A DNA stretch of 51,259 nucleotides from an uncultured Acetobacteraceae bacterium (GTDB lineage: Bacteria > Pseudomonadota > Alphaproteobacteria > Acetobacterales > Acetobacteraceae). Positions within the stretch are counted from its first letter, which is position 1; the number at the start of each line of letters is the position of its first letter. Location of the stretch: positions 1-51,259 of the forward strand of contig CAIRCM010000037.1 in NCBI GenBank assembly GCA_903877125.1. The letters are read 5' to 3'. Below are positions 25,822 to 34,863 of this stretch, one piece after another. A program made the translations under genes and the position numbers. The notes beneath the pieces are model-generated. The model searched no databases. It worked only from the letters and a program-made list of their open reading frames with translations, and was not told where the DNA came from.

Positions 25822-26774
25822 GTACGTGCTCCCTTCTGGAGCATGCCCATCAGGCCGCGGGGGAAGAACAGCACGACGCAAACGAAGGTCAAGCCGACGA
25901 AGAACATCCAGTTGGTGGTCATCGATGAGACGTAATCCTGCAACATCACGAACAGTACGGCGCCGACCAGCGGCCCCCAAAACGACCGCATTCCGCCCAT
26001 GACGGTGATCATCACGATATTGCCGGACATGATGTAGTTAAGGCCGAGCGGATCGGCGAAGTTGTTCAGTAGGGCATAAAGCGAGCCGGCCAGCGCGGTG
26101 AAGAAGCAGGATATCGAGAACGACAGCCAGATGTGACGCTCGATGGGGAGGCCAAGGAACCTTGCCCGCCGCTCGTTCTCCCGGATCGCCAACATCGTGC
26201 GACCGAACGGGGATCGCAGGATGAATGCCTGCGCGGCGGCGGCAAGGCCAAATATAGTAACGATAAAGAAATAGAACGCGTTCGCGTTGTTCGTGATATC
26301 GATCTTGAACAGACCGAAATCCAGCGGTGCCCGGACGAACCCGCGCAACCCGTCATAGCCGCCGGTGAAATCATCCCATTTGTAGGCGATATAGAAGCAG
26401 ACTTGGCCGAAGGCGATGGTCACCATGGCGAAGTAGACGCCGCGCCGGCGCACCAACAGCAACCCGAACAAGGTGCCGGCGACCCCGCCCAGCAGTGTGC
26501 CTGCCAGGATTGCCAGGGGGGTGGAGGCCGCGACAAATTTCAGGAACAGCCCACACCCATAGGCGCCCAAGCCGAAATAGGCGGCGTGGCCGAAGCTCAT
26601 GACGCCGGTGAAACCCAGCAGCATATTGAAGCTCATCGCCGCCAGCGCGAACACCAGCACGCGCCCAGCCAAGGCGGTGTAACCGCCGAGCAACGGCAAC
26701 CAGAACGGCGCGGTCAACAGCAATATCCAGATGATCGCCGTCGTCGCGTATTTGTTGACAGTCAGTCCGTTCAC
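25818..26774 (-). CDS. livM: Branched-chain amino acid-type ABC transporter permease LivM
   Basis: A 318-residue permease with about nine to ten hydrophobic segments. The family core is seen in LLGFTGVMSFGHAAYFGLGAYG near the N-terminus and RENERRARFLGL in the cytoplasmic loop. It pairs with LivH in the inner membrane. Its ATG overlaps the livH stop by four bases. The complete gene is intact and of usual length. Confidence 0.93.
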   Translation of the reverse strand: MNGLTVNKYATTAIIWILLLTAPFWLPLLGGYTALAGRVLVFALAAMSFNMLLGFTGVMSFGHAAYFGLGAYGCGLFLKFVAASTPLAILAGTLLGGVAGTLFGLLLVRRRGVYFAMVTIAFGQVCFYIAYKWDDFTGGYDGLRGFVRAPLDFGLFKIDITNNANAFYFFIVTIFGLAAAAQAFILRSPFGRTMLAIRENERRARFLGLPIERHIWLSFSISCFFTALAGSLYALLNNFADPLGLNYIMSGNIVMITVMGGMRSFWGPLVGAVLFVMLQDYVSSMTTNWMFFVGLTFVCVVLFFPRGLMGMLQKGART

Positions 26775-27667
26775 GAAAGCATTCCTTCCTCGCCCAGCAG
26801 ACCGCGGGGGCGGAGCAGCAAGACAATCGCCATGATCACATAAATAACCGCTTCGCTGGCCGAGGGCATGACCACCGTCGTCAATGCCGCCGCCACACCG
26901 ATCAACAGACCGCCCAGCAGCGTACCGGTGAGGCTGCCGACTCCTCCCACGATGATGGCGATGAAGCTGGGCATGATCAGGTCATCGCCCATGTTCGGGT
27001 TCAAGCCGATCTGCCCCGCTGCCAGCACGCCCGCGAGACCGGCGAGGTAGCTGCCGACGGCAAAATTATAGGATCGCAAGGCAGCGACGTTGACCCCCAG
27101 CGCGGAAACCGTATCCAGGTCCAGCGTGCCGGCGCGGATGCGCATTCCGACGCGGGTGAAGCGCAGGAAGGCGAACAGGCCGCTGACCGCGACGATCACG
27201 ACGACGACCATGAACACACGGTACCAGGTGATGAAGAACAGGTCCGGCGTCAAAGGCGTGGAAAGAATATCGGGAATGCCGAGGGGAAGCGGGCTTGGCC
27301 CCCAGATATACCGACAGATATCCTGCACGATGAAGCCGAGGCCGAATGTCAGCAGCAGGCTGTAGATATGATTGCGGGCATAGACGTGCTTGATCATCAA
27401 TTGCTCGATCACGTAGCCGAAAACCGCGGTCAGGATCGGCGAGACCAGCAGTGCCCCCCAGAAACCGATGTATGGCGTCAACGTGAAGGCGAAATAGCCG
27501 CCCAGCGCGAGGAAATTGCCGTGGGCAAAATTCACCACGTTCGACAGGTTGATAATCATCGACAACCCGAGCGCCATCAGCACGTAGAACGCGCCAACGA
27601 TAAGCCCGTTGGTAAGGTTGAACATCACGACTTGCAGCATGAACCAGGCCTGTTCCGGTGAGGACAA
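26771..27667 (-). CDS. livH: Branched-chain amino acid-type ABC transporter permease LivH
   Basis: A 298-residue permease with eight or more hydrophobic segments. It has the LivH hallmark GLIVGAFYVLMALGLSMII and VNFAHGNFLALGGYFAF near the N-terminus, and NPNMGDDLIMPSFIAIIVGG toward the C-terminus. It follows the substrate-binding protein after 59 bases that hold a strong hairpin, and overlaps livM. It forms the membrane channel with LivM. Confidence 0.93.
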   Translation of the reverse strand: MSSPEQAWFMLQVVMFNLTNGLIVGAFYVLMALGLSMIINLSNVVNFAHGNFLALGGYFAFTLTPYIGFWGALLVSPILTAVFGYVIEQLMIKHVYARNHIYSLLLTFGLGFIVQDICRYIWGPSPLPLGIPDILSTPLTPDLFFITWYRVFMVVVVIVAVSGLFAFLRFTRVGMRIRAGTLDLDTVSALGVNVAALRSYNFAVGSYLAGLAGVLAAGQIGLNPNMGDDLIMPSFIAIIVGGVGSLTGTLLGGLLIGVAAALTTVVMPSASEAVIYVIMAIVLLLRPRGLLGEEGMLS

Positions 27668-27671
27668 TCGA

Positions 27672-27702
27672 CACGCCGCGCGAATGGACCCCGCGCGGCG
27701 TG
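27672..27702 (-). terminator. Intra-operon hairpin between SBP gene and livH
   Basis: CACGCCGCGCG and its exact complement CGCGCGGCGTG form an 11-bp GC-rich stem around a 9-base loop. It has no U-tract. It lies just after the substrate-binding protein stop. Such hairpins often stabilise the upstream mRNA and reduce read-through, giving more binding protein than permease. The role is inferred. Confidence 0.65.
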
Positions 27703-27726
27703 CCGTCTTCGCATCTTTCGCAGGGC

Positions 27727-28980
27727 TTAGCTCGGGAAGACCATCTTGCAGCCCGTGGACTCCACGGACCCGGCTGCCTCTTCACCGGTCACGGTGGACT
27801 CGATCGTGAAGAGATTGTCCGGATCGCCTTCGGCCGGATGCATCTGCCCGATATGGATGTTGCTCATGAGCTGGTGATCGCCCGCGCGATAGCGGATCTT
27901 GCCCGGCATCAGGGAGATTTCCGGCGGCAATTCCATGTCGGCCATGGCATGGGCCATGTCGATGCCCTTCAGCGACTTGGCCTTTTCGGCGGCCATCTTG
28001 AAGGCGTGCACGGAAACATAGGCCATCCAGTGGCGGGCGGTCGGCTTCTTGCCGATCACCGGCGATATCGCGTCGACGAATGTCTTGACCGCCGGCACGC
28101 TCGGGTTGTTCCAGTACCACTCCATGCACCACCAGCCGGCCTGCGCTTCCTTCGGCACCGAACGGACGGCTTCGATTTCGAACAGCGCACCGCCGAGGGC
28201 CATATCCTTGGCCATGCCGAACTGGAGGAACTGCTTCATGCAGTTGATCTGCGCCGAACCGCCCATGTTGTTCAGCAGCACGTTGGGCTTGTAGGCCTTT
28301 GCCTTGATCAGCGTAGCCGAGAAGTCGGCGGTGGCGATCGGCAACAGTTCCGCCTGATATTCGCCGCCCGCGGCGACAAGCTTCTTGATGAAGTTCGCTT
28401 GCAGCGTTTTTCCGTAGGCGTAGTCGGGCGTGATGAAGAACCACTTCTTGCCGAAGCGCTTGATCAGTTCGCCGGAAATGGCCGAGGTGTCCATGGCGGT
28501 GGTATTGCACGTACGATACGTGTTCCACTTGCAGTCGGTGCCGGTGATCGGGTCGGTATGGCCGCCGGGCACGATGTGCAGAATACCCTTCTCGGCGGTA
28601 ACGCCCATGATCGCGTATGCGATGCCGGAGTTCACGTCGCCCAGGATCACGTCGACATTGTCGCGCTCGATCAGCTTATGGGCCTTCTGCACGCCGGTGC
28701 CGGTGTCGTTGGCGCTGTCTTCGACCAGCAGTTCGACGGGGCGACCGAGGATACCGCCGGTCTTGTTGATATGTTCGACGGTCCACTTGGCGGCCTCTAC
28801 CTCGGTCACGGCGAGGGCGGAAAGGCTGCCGGTGATCGGATCGATGAAGCCGATTTTGACCGGGGTTTCGCCGCGCGCCTTGATGATGAAGGGGCTGGCG
28901 ACCTGCAACCCGCCAATGACGGCCCCTGCCTTGAGCAGACGGCGACGGCCAGTTGTCAACGACCCGAATTGTGCAACCAT
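27727..28980 (-). CDS. LIV-type ABC transporter substrate-binding protein
   Basis: A 417-residue periplasmic binding protein of the Leu/Ile/Val type. The N-terminus carries a Tat-like signal (TTGRRRLLKAGAVIGG), then the mature start ETPVKIGFIDPITGSLS with the ligand-binding pattern seen in LIV-type proteins. The C-terminus has two Cys regions. The ATG at 28980 (MVAQFGSLTT) has GGGAGG about nine bases upstream. It heads the transporter operon and is separated from livH by a hairpin. The substrate is not known; the neighbouring amidohydrolases suggest an amide or carboxylic compound. Confidence 0.9.
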   Translation of the reverse strand: MVAQFGSLTTGRRRLLKAGAVIGGLQVASPFIIKARGETPVKIGFIDPITGSLSALAVTEVEAAKWTVEHINKTGGILGRPVELLVEDSANDTGTGVQKAHKLIERDNVDVILGDVNSGIAYAIMGVTAEKGILHIVPGGHTDPITGTDCKWNTYRTCNTTAMDTSAISGELIKRFGKKWFFITPDYAYGKTLQANFIKKLVAAGGEYQAELLPIATADFSATLIKAKAYKPNVLLNNMGGSAQINCMKQFLQFGMAKDMALGGALFEIEAVRSVPKEAQAGWWCMEWYWNNPSVPAVKTFVDAISPVIGKKPTARHWMAYVSVHAFKMAAEKAKSLKGIDMAHAMADMELPPEISLMPGKIRYRAGDHQLMSNIHIGQMHPAEGDPDNLFTIESTVTGEEAAGSVESTGCKMVFPS

Positions 28981-29159
28981 ACCGATTGACCTCCCAATAT
29001 TCACATGGGAGCGCGGCCGGATGACACTGTCCAAACCTTATGATACGCTCCCTGGGAAGGGCACCTATGCGATCTTGCGGGGCAACGCAAGGCAGAGCCA
29101 GTGATTTCTCTCGAAACCGCCTAAAATTGACAAGTGTTCCTCGGTTGGAGGTTACGTCC

Positions 29160-30266
29160 ATGAACATACAGGTCCAATCCCGCCCTATAGTCGCCAATGC
29201 CTCCAAGCTCGCGACCGCCGACTGCGACATCCATCCGCAGCGCAACAATGCCGGGCAGTTGTTTCCGTATATGGAGGCGCGCTGGATCGAGCATTTCAAG
29301 ACGTTCGGCTCCCGCCCGCGACAGGCCTATCAGGCTGGGCCGGCGTATCCCAAGGGGCAGCCGAACGCGTCCCGCCGCGATGCCTGGCCGCCGGAGGGCG
29401 GGCGTCCCGGCAGTTCGCTGCCGTTTCTGCAGAAACAGTTGCTTGATCAGAATAACTGCGTGCTGGGGATTCTGAACCCGACGGGCGACAACGGGCAGGC
29501 GTTCCAGAACCGGGAATTCGGCGCGGCGGTGTGCCACGCGATGAACGAATGGATTTTGCACGAGTGGCTGATCCCCGAGCCGCGGCTGAAGGGATCGTTG
29601 GTCGTACCGTTCGAGGATCCGGAGGCCGCGCTGGCCGAACTGGAACACTACGCCGGCGATCCACATTTCGTGCAGGTGCTGATGCTGAACCGCACCGGAG
29701 AGCCCGCGGGTCAGAAGCGCTATTGGAAACTGTATGAGGCCGCCGCCAAGGCCGGCATTCCCATAGGGGTGCATGCCTTCGGTTTCGGCGGCCACCCGTC
29801 AAGTGGCTCCGGCTGGCCGTCTTATTATATCGAGGACATGGTTGGTCACGCCCAGTCCTGCCAGACCTTTGTCACGTCCATGGTGATCGAGGGCGTGTTC
29901 GAGCGGTTTCCGGACCTGAAGCTCGTGATGATCGAGGGTGGGTTCGCGTGGCTGCCGTCGCTCGCATGGCGCCTGGACAAGATCTGGCACCGACTGAAGG
30001 TCGAGACGCCGCATCTGAAGATGCTGCCGTCGGAATACATCCACCGCAACGTCTGGCTGACCACCCAGCCGATGGAGGAGCCGGCGAAGAAGGAGCAGGT
30101 ACTGGACGCGATCGACTGGATCGGCTGGGACCGGCTGCTGTTCGCGACCGATTATCCGCATTGGGATTACGACGACCCCGATCAGGTGTTGTCGATGCCG
30201 TTGGCGGAGCAGAAGAAGCGCGATTTTTTCCTGAACAACGCGATGGCGTTGTATGAACAAGGTTGA
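29160..30266 (+). CDS. Amidohydrolase (amidohydro_2 family), copy 2
   Basis: A 368-residue paralogue of the gene at 22746. It shows CDIHPQ (Asp23, His25), IGVHAFGFGGHP, WPSYYIEDM and ATDYPHWDYDDP. Both paralogues share WPSYYxED and the TDYPHW motif. The ATG at 29160 has GGAGG upstream. It is divergent from the transporter's substrate-binding protein across 179 bases, so both may share control. The reaction is not known: relatives are hydrolases or decarboxylases of small aromatic acids. Confidence 0.9.
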   Translation: MNIQVQSRPIVANASKLATADCDIHPQRNNAGQLFPYMEARWIEHFKTFGSRPRQAYQAGPAYPKGQPNASRRDAWPPEGGRPGSSLPFLQKQLLDQNNCVLGILNPTGDNGQAFQNREFGAAVCHAMNEWILHEWLIPEPRLKGSLVVPFEDPEAALAELEHYAGDPHFVQVLMLNRTGEPAGQKRYWKLYEAAAKAGIPIGVHAFGFGGHPSSGSGWPSYYIEDMVGHAQSCQTFVTSMVIEGVFERFPDLKLVMIEGGFAWLPSLAWRLDKIWHRLKVETPHLKMLPSEYIHRNVWLTTQPMEEPAKKEQVLDAIDWIGWDRLLFATDYPHWDYDDPDQVLSMPLAEQKKRDFFLNNAMALYEQG

Positions 30267-30304
30267 TCGCGGGCGCCCGGTCGGGTGACCGGACGCCCGC
30301 GATC
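30265..30304. terminator. Long bidirectional hairpin between convergent genes
   Basis: GATCGCGGGCG and CCGGTC pair with GACCGG and CGCCCGCGATC around a GGGT loop, giving a 17-bp stem with one mismatch. It begins inside the amidohydrolase stop codon and lies 11 bases before the stop of the convergent glyoxalase gene. There is no T-run, so any termination would rely on the stem. Confidence 0.65.
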
Positions 30305-30315
30305 GCGCAAAGACA

Positions 30316-30702
30316 TCAGGCCCGTTCGATCAGCTCGATCAGATAACCGTCGGGATCGCGCACGAACGCGATGATCGTGGTGCCGAACTTCACCGGGCCG
30401 GCCGGGCGGGTGATGACGCCGCCCGCTTCAACGGCGCGCTCGCAGGCACCCGCGACATCGGGCACGCCCACCGCGAGGTGACCGAACGCCGAACCGATCT
30501 CGTACTTCTCGACACCGTAGTTATACGTCAGCTCGATGGCGGTATTATCGTCCTCGCTGCCATAGCCGACGAAGGCGAGGGTGTATTTGCCATCGGGCAC
30601 GTCACGGCGTCGCATCTCGTGCATGCCGAAGGCCTTGCAGTAGAAGTCGATGCTGCGTTGCAGGTCGCCCACGCGCAGCATGGTGTGCAGAAAACGGCTC
30701 AT
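30316..30702 (-). CDS. gloA: Lactoylglutathione lyase (glyoxalase I)
   Basis: A 128-residue cytoplasmic metalloenzyme that converts the methylglyoxal-glutathione hemithioacetal to S-lactoylglutathione. The four metal ligands of the family are seen: His6 in FLHTMLRV, Glu in AIELTYN, His in FGHLAVGV and Glu in YLIELIER. Length and sequence match the bacterial nickel type. It begins seven bases after lpxI on the same strand and is probably co-transcribed with it. The gene looks normal. Confidence 0.95.
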   Translation of the reverse strand: MSRFLHTMLRVGDLQRSIDFYCKAFGMHEMRRRDVPDGKYTLAFVGYGSEDDNTAIELTYNYGVEKYEIGSAFGHLAVGVPDVAGACERAVEAGGVITRPAGPVKFGTTIIAFVRDPDGYLIELIERA

Positions 30703-30709
30703 GTGTGTT

Positions 30710-31567
30710 TTAGCTCCCTTGGTCGATTTCGTCGGGGCCGAGGCCTAGCAGGAACAGGCCTGCCTTGTCTGCCGCGGCGATGGTGAGATCGCGGTCGACC
30801 AGAATCGCACCGGCGGCTTCGAAGGCGATGCCGCGCAGCCTGGCGGCTGCCGCGGCCGCGACCGTGCGAGGTCCGATGGCCGGCAGGTCGATACGCCGGT
30901 CCTGGCCGGGTTTGACCAGCTTCACCAGCACGCCGCCATGCGCCGGCAGCGCCAAAGGTCCGCATCGTGCCAGCATGGCGTCGGTGCCCTCCAGCGCTTC
31001 GACCGCGAGGACGACGCCTTGCTGGACGACGCAGCCCTGCCCGACGTCGACCGAACCAAGGGCCCGCGCCACGATGACACCGCGGGCGATGTCGGCCATC
31101 GCGGCGGCATCGGGCCTGGTCTGGGTCAGGATGCCGCGGGGGCCCAGCGCCTCCTTCAGGATCTCCTGGGCGCCCATCACCCGAAAGCCTTCCTCGCCGA
31201 GAACCTTGACGATGCCGGCGAGCAGGCCGTCGTCGCCGGTGAAGGCTGCCTTGCCGACGCGGGCGAGTATCCGGGCAGCAAAAGCATCCGGGCGCATATC
31301 GAAGAAGGACGGCCGGCGGACGGGGCCGATCAGTACAAGATCCTGGCAGCCATGCGCCTCCAGCGCCGCCTTGATCCGGCCCGCGGCACCCATCCGGATG
31401 ATTTCGTGCGGCCAATCCCCGAGCCAGGCCTTGTCGACGAATCCTTCGAGGCCGACGACGAAGACCGGTCGTCCGCTGGCCCTTGCCGCTTGGGCGACCT
31501 GCAACGGCAAATGGCCGCCGCCGGCCAGAATGCCGAGGCCACGCGGGGCTTCGATTGATTCGCTCAT
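30710..31567 (-). CDS. lpxI: UDP-2,3-diacylglucosamine pyrophosphatase LpxI
   Basis: LpxI hydrolyses UDP-2,3-diacylglucosamine in lipid A synthesis; alphaproteobacteria use it in place of LpxH. The 285-residue product starts [21 protein letters not shown] and has the DUF1009 features [38 protein letters not shown] and [13 protein letters not shown]. The ATG at 31567 gives a family-like start; an in-frame start at 31618 would add 17 residues. It is followed by gloA and is divergent from gltA. No other lpx gene is near. Confidence 0.93.
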   Translation of the reverse strand: MSESIEAPRGLGILAGGGHLPLQVAQAARASGRPVFVVGLEGFVDKAWLGDWPHEIIRMGAAGRIKAALEAHGCQDLVLIGPVRRPSFFDMRPDAFAARILARVGKAAFTGDDGLLAGIVKVLGEEGFRVMGAQEILKEALGPRGILTQTRPDAAAMADIARGVIVARALGSVDVGQGCVVQQGVVLAVEALEGTDAMLARCGPLALPAHGGVLVKLVKPGQDRRIDLPAIGPRTVAAAAAARLRGIAFEAAGAILVDRDLTIAAADKAGLFLLGLGPDEIDQGS

Positions 31568-31691
31568 GCCGTCTGATAGCCTATCGATGCTGCGGATGCG
31601 AAGGTTGCCTCTTTCCACCCGACGCCATAGGCTTAAGGTGGATAACCGGATGTGGCGGGTTCGATCCGCCGTTTAACACGAGGATACGCGC

Positions 31692-32999
31692 ATGAGTGGG
31701 ACGACCCCAAAAACCGTGACCATCACCCTTGATGGCACGAATCGGAAATTGACGGTTCCGCTCATGTCCGGCACGGCCGGCGCGGACGTCTTCGACATCC
31801 GTAAACTGTATAACGAGCTGGGCGTGTTCACCTACGACCCGGGCTACGGCGCGACCGCGTCGTGCGAGAGCAAGATCACCTACATCGATGGCGATGTGGG
31901 CGTTCTGCAATATCGCGGCTACCCGATCGAGCAGTTGGCGCATCACTCCAACTTTCTGGAGGTCTGCTACCTGCTGCTGAACGGCGAACTGCCGAACGCG
32001 GCGCAGGCGAAGGAATTCAACCAGGGCGTCATGCATCACACGATGCTGCATGAGCAACTGCGCCAGTTCTACAACGGTTTCCGCCGCGACGCGCATCCGA
32101 TGGCGATCATGTGCGGCGTGGTTGGCGCGTTGTCGGCCTTCTATCACGACAGCCTCGACATCAACGACCCGGAAAGCCGCCGCATCAGCGCTTTCCGCCT
32201 GATCGCCAAGCTGCCGACGATCGCCGCCTGGGCGCACAAGTACTCGATCGGGCAGCCGTTCATGTATCCGCGCAACGACCTGACCTACGCGGAAAACTTC
32301 CTGTATATGTTCAACGCGGTGCCGACCGAGGAATACAAGGTCAACCCGGTGCTGTCGCGGGCGATGGATCTGATCATGATCCTGCACGCCGATCACGAGC
32401 AGAACGCCTCGACCTCCACGGTGCGTCTGGCGGGCTCGACCGGCGCCAACCCCTTCGCCTGCATCGCCGCTGGCATCGCCAGCCTCTGGGGCCCGGCGCA
32501 TGGTGGCGCCAACGAAGCGGTTCTGAAGATGCTGTCCGACATCGGCCATGTCGACAACATTCCGGAATTCCTGTCCGAGGTGAAGGACCGCAACAACCAC
32601 GCCAAGCTGATGGGCTTCGGGCACCGGGTCTATAAGAACTACGACCCGCGCGCGAAGATCATCCAGCAGGCCTGCCACGACGTGCTGAAGGAGCTGGGGA
32701 TCGAAGGCGATCCGTTGCTCGACCTCGCGATGGCGCTGGAAAAGATCGCTCTGACGGATCCGTATTTCATCGATCGCAAGCTTTACCCGAACGTTGACTT
32801 CTATTCGGGCATCATCCTCAAGGCGATGGGCTTCCCCACGAGCATGTTCACTGCCCTGTTCGCGCTGTCGCGGACGGTTGGCTGGATCACCCAGTGGCAG
32901 GAGCTGATCGAGGACCCGGAACAGCGCATCGGCCGTCCGCGGCAGATCTACACCGGCCCGGCGGAGCGCGACTACATTCCGGCCGAAAAGCGCGGCTGA
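31692..32999 (+). CDS. gltA: Type II citrate synthase
   Basis: Condenses acetyl-CoA and oxaloacetate at the entry to the TCA cycle. The 435-residue product shows the citrate synthase signature [14 protein letters not shown] (active-site His), the earlier [11 protein letters not shown] (second His), and the late Asp region VDFYSGI. The N-terminal small beta domain of type II enzymes is present ([20 protein letters not shown]). GAGG lies about seven bases before the ATG. A strong terminator follows at 33024. The 124-base gap to lpxI holds its promoter; an exact promoter is not assigned. Confidence 0.97.
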   Translation: MSGTTPKTVTITLDGTNRKLTVPLMSGTAGADVFDIRKLYNELGVFTYDPGYGATASCESKITYIDGDVGVLQYRGYPIEQLAHHSNFLEVCYLLLNGELPNAAQAKEFNQGVMHHTMLHEQLRQFYNGFRRDAHPMAIMCGVVGALSAFYHDSLDINDPESRRISAFRLIAKLPTIAAWAHKYSIGQPFMYPRNDLTYAENFLYMFNAVPTEEYKVNPVLSRAMDLIMILHADHEQNASTSTVRLAGSTGANPFACIAAGIASLWGPAHGGANEAVLKMLSDIGHVDNIPEFLSEVKDRNNHAKLMGFGHRVYKNYDPRAKIIQQACHDVLKELGIEGDPLLDLAMALEKIALTDPYFIDRKLYPNVDFYSGIILKAMGFPTSMFTALFALSRTVGWITQWQELIEDPEQRIGRPRQIYTGPAERDYIPAEKRG

Positions 33000-33023
33000 A
33001 CCCGCGAACCGATCCACGGTCTG

Positions 33024-33055
33024 GAGCCAGGCGGGAACGCCTGGCTCTTTTTTTT
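33024..33055 (+). terminator. Rho-independent terminator of gltA
   Basis: GAGCCAGGCG, loop GGAA, CGCCTGGCTC and eight T residues. A ten-base stem with a U-tract, 25 bases after the gltA stop: a classic strong terminator. Confidence 0.95.
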
Positions 33056-33071
33056 GCGGCCCCGCGGCCAG

Positions 33072-33103
33072 TTATCCACACGGCGGGGATAACTTTATCC
33101 ACA
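33072..33103 (+). promoter_or_regulatory. Cluster of two perfect DnaA boxes
   Basis: TTATCCACA occurs at 33072-33080 and 33095-33103 in the same direction. Between them is CGGGGATAA, a 7-of-9 reverse match. The following 250 bases up to the next gene are AT-rich for this genome and include TTAACGATTTATCAA (33257-33271), a near CtrA site. The cluster could be part of a replication origin or DnaA-controlled promoter. Neighbouring genes (gltA, an unknown gene) are not diagnostic of an origin, so this stays a candidate. Confidence 0.45.
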
Positions 33104-33356
33104 GGCTGTTGATATTCTGGTTAAGCCACGACCTGAAGAATATTGTAAATTCGACGTTATTTCTTCATGTGCGATTGGCGACAAACGCTGATACGCCGAA
33201 CGAAAATCGCTCATGAGCGCGAATATTCGAGCACGTTCGAAAAATAACCTTCAGATTTTAACGATTTATCAATTTTTGCCCTTGATGCAGGCGAAGGCTT
33301 ATCGCTAAATACACTCATTGGTTGCAATTCTTCGAACCGACAACCGGGAGGCGCAG

Positions 33357-33983
33357 GTGAGCGATCGTTTCAATCTGGATAACCTCGTCAGAGCAAGGCT
33401 GAAGCGTTGGCCGCAACGCCCGCCCGGCCTGAAATCGCGACGGGGACATAACGCCTGGCTTCGCTGCCGGCCAGCCGAGGACGCCAACAAGGTGTATCCC
33501 TTCCTCAAACTGCCAGGCAGCAACCATTGGCGTACCCTGCCGGATGGTTTGTGGTTTAACTTCGGCGGCACACCGGAAGACCCTTTCGTCGATATTTTCG
33601 CGATCGAAGCCTGCAGCACCACGCAAAACCTATTGGACAAGCGGTCCCGCTTCGCGCCCAGCACGCACTCCATGCTGGCGCAGTGCCCGTTGCCTTGGCT
33701 CCTGGCACCGGTGACGGCGGAAGACACGACCCCGCGCTGGCGCATCACCGGGATATTCCGCGAGCAGCCAACCCACGCCGCCACCCTGCCGGTGCGGGAG
33801 ATGCGGGTGCTCTATGGTCTGAAGGACCGCCATTACGACGGTTTCGTGCGTAGCCAGATGGCACACGCTCATGAATTTTTCATGCCACTGGAAAAATTGA
33901 CCGCGGAGAACAGCGAGCAGAACCCGGCTTTGCGCACCCTGATCCAACGCGCGTCGGTTACGGCGAATTTTCTGAGCGGCTGA
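33357..33983 (+). CDS. Hypothetical protein
   Basis: Unrecognised 208-residue soluble protein, without signal peptide or membrane segment. It is rich in Trp and Pro (LKRWPQRPPGLK, SNHWRTLPDGLWFNFGG, DPFVDIFAIEAC), with Cys at about residues 36, 84 and 108. The GTG at 33357 has GGGAGG about seven bases before it. It lies right after the AT-rich DnaA-box gap and could be the gene served by that region. Its last 26 bases overlap the 3' end of the convergent glycerophosphodiesterase gene. No function is offered. Confidence 0.7.
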   Translation: MSDRFNLDNLVRARLKRWPQRPPGLKSRRGHNAWLRCRPAEDANKVYPFLKLPGSNHWRTLPDGLWFNFGGTPEDPFVDIFAIEACSTTQNLLDKRSRFAPSTHSMLAQCPLPWLLAPVTAEDTTPRWRITGIFREQPTHAATLPVREMRVLYGLKDRHYDGFVRSQMAHAHEFFMPLEKLTAENSEQNPALRTLIQRASVTANFLSG

Positions 33984-34824
33984 TAGCCATCCACAGGTCG
34001 GGCCGGTCAGTGATGAAGCCATCGACCCCCCAGGTGACCAACCGGAGCATCGTGTCGGGTTCGTTCACGGTCCAGGGCAGGACCAGGAGGCCGAGTGCCT
34101 GGGCCTCATCGATCTGATCGCGGGTGAGGTCGTGGTGGTCGGGGGCCCAGATCTGGCCTCCCTCGGCCGCCACGGTACGCGGCACGGAGCCGCCAAAATC
34201 TCCTGGGGTGGGGCCGTCCCACCAAAGTGCCGCGTCCCGCACCGTTTCGCTTCGCGTCAGCCAGGCCAGGCGGATATCGGGGCGGATACGGCGCACGTGC
34301 CGAGGACCGCGCCAGTCGAACGATTCCAGATCGATTCGCGGCACCGCCCCCACGGCATCGATAACCGCCAGCGTGGCATCGGCAAGTTCCGTGGGCGATA
34401 CGGTCATGTCGGGAAAGCGGGGGTCGGTTTTCAACTCGACCGTGAAGCGGGCATCGGGCGAGCCACGCAGCACATCCGCCAGGGTTGGAATACGCGCACC
34501 GTCATGCGGCTGTTGATCCGCAAACAGACCCGCATAACCGGAACCTGGGCGCAGCCTGCCCACGTCAAAACGTTGTAGTTCAGCATAGGTCAGCTCGTGC
34601 AATGCCGGGCCGGTGGTTGGGAGCCACGCCCCGGCGGCGTCGCGGACGATATCCGGATTCAGCCGCAAATCGTGGGAGACCACCACGACCCCGTCGGATG
34701 TCATCCCGACATCGAGCTCGATCTGTGCGACGCCCGTTGCCAGCGTGGCGCGAAACCCCTCGATCGTGTTTTCCGGGAACAGGCCGCGTGCCCCCCGGTG
34801 TCCCTGCACCCCAAGTTTGGGCAT
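33958..34824 (-). CDS. Glycerophosphodiester phosphodiesterase family protein
   Basis: A 288-residue GDPD-type TIM barrel with the metal and catalytic pattern GHRGARGLFPENTIEGF at residues 8-24 (His, Arg, Glu), ELDVGMTSDGVVVVSHD (Glu, Asp, His) and VELKTDP. It probably hydrolyses glycerophosphodiesters in the cytoplasm, as no signal is seen. The ATG at 34822-34824 (MPKLGVQGHRG) is the family start; upstream frame sequence is antisense to the aldo/keto reductase. It is divergent from that gene by 39 bases and convergent with the unknown gene. Confidence 0.92.
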   Translation of the reverse strand: MPKLGVQGHRGARGLFPENTIEGFRATLATGVAQIELDVGMTSDGVVVVSHDLRLNPDIVRDAAGAWLPTTGPALHELTYAELQRFDVGRLRPGSGYAGLFADQQPHDGARIPTLADVLRGSPDARFTVELKTDPRFPDMTVSPTELADATLAVIDAVGAVPRIDLESFDWRGPRHVRRIRPDIRLAWLTRSETVRDAALWWDGPTPGDFGGSVPRTVAAEGGQIWAPDHHDLTRDQIDEAQALGLLVLPWTVNEPDTMLRLVTWGVDGFITDRPDLWMAISRSENSP

Positions 34825-34863
34825 GATGCGATCATTGGACAACAGGAACCTCGGAGAAAGCGG

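Noticed and set aside
31654-31670. tRNA T-arm-like sequence GGCGG-GTTCGAT-CCGCC before gltA
   Set aside because: The stem and loop match a T-arm perfectly, but the next seven bases (GTTTAAC) have no matching acceptor strand upstream, and no D or anticodon arm can be drawn. It might be a tRNA remnant, which cannot be shown here.
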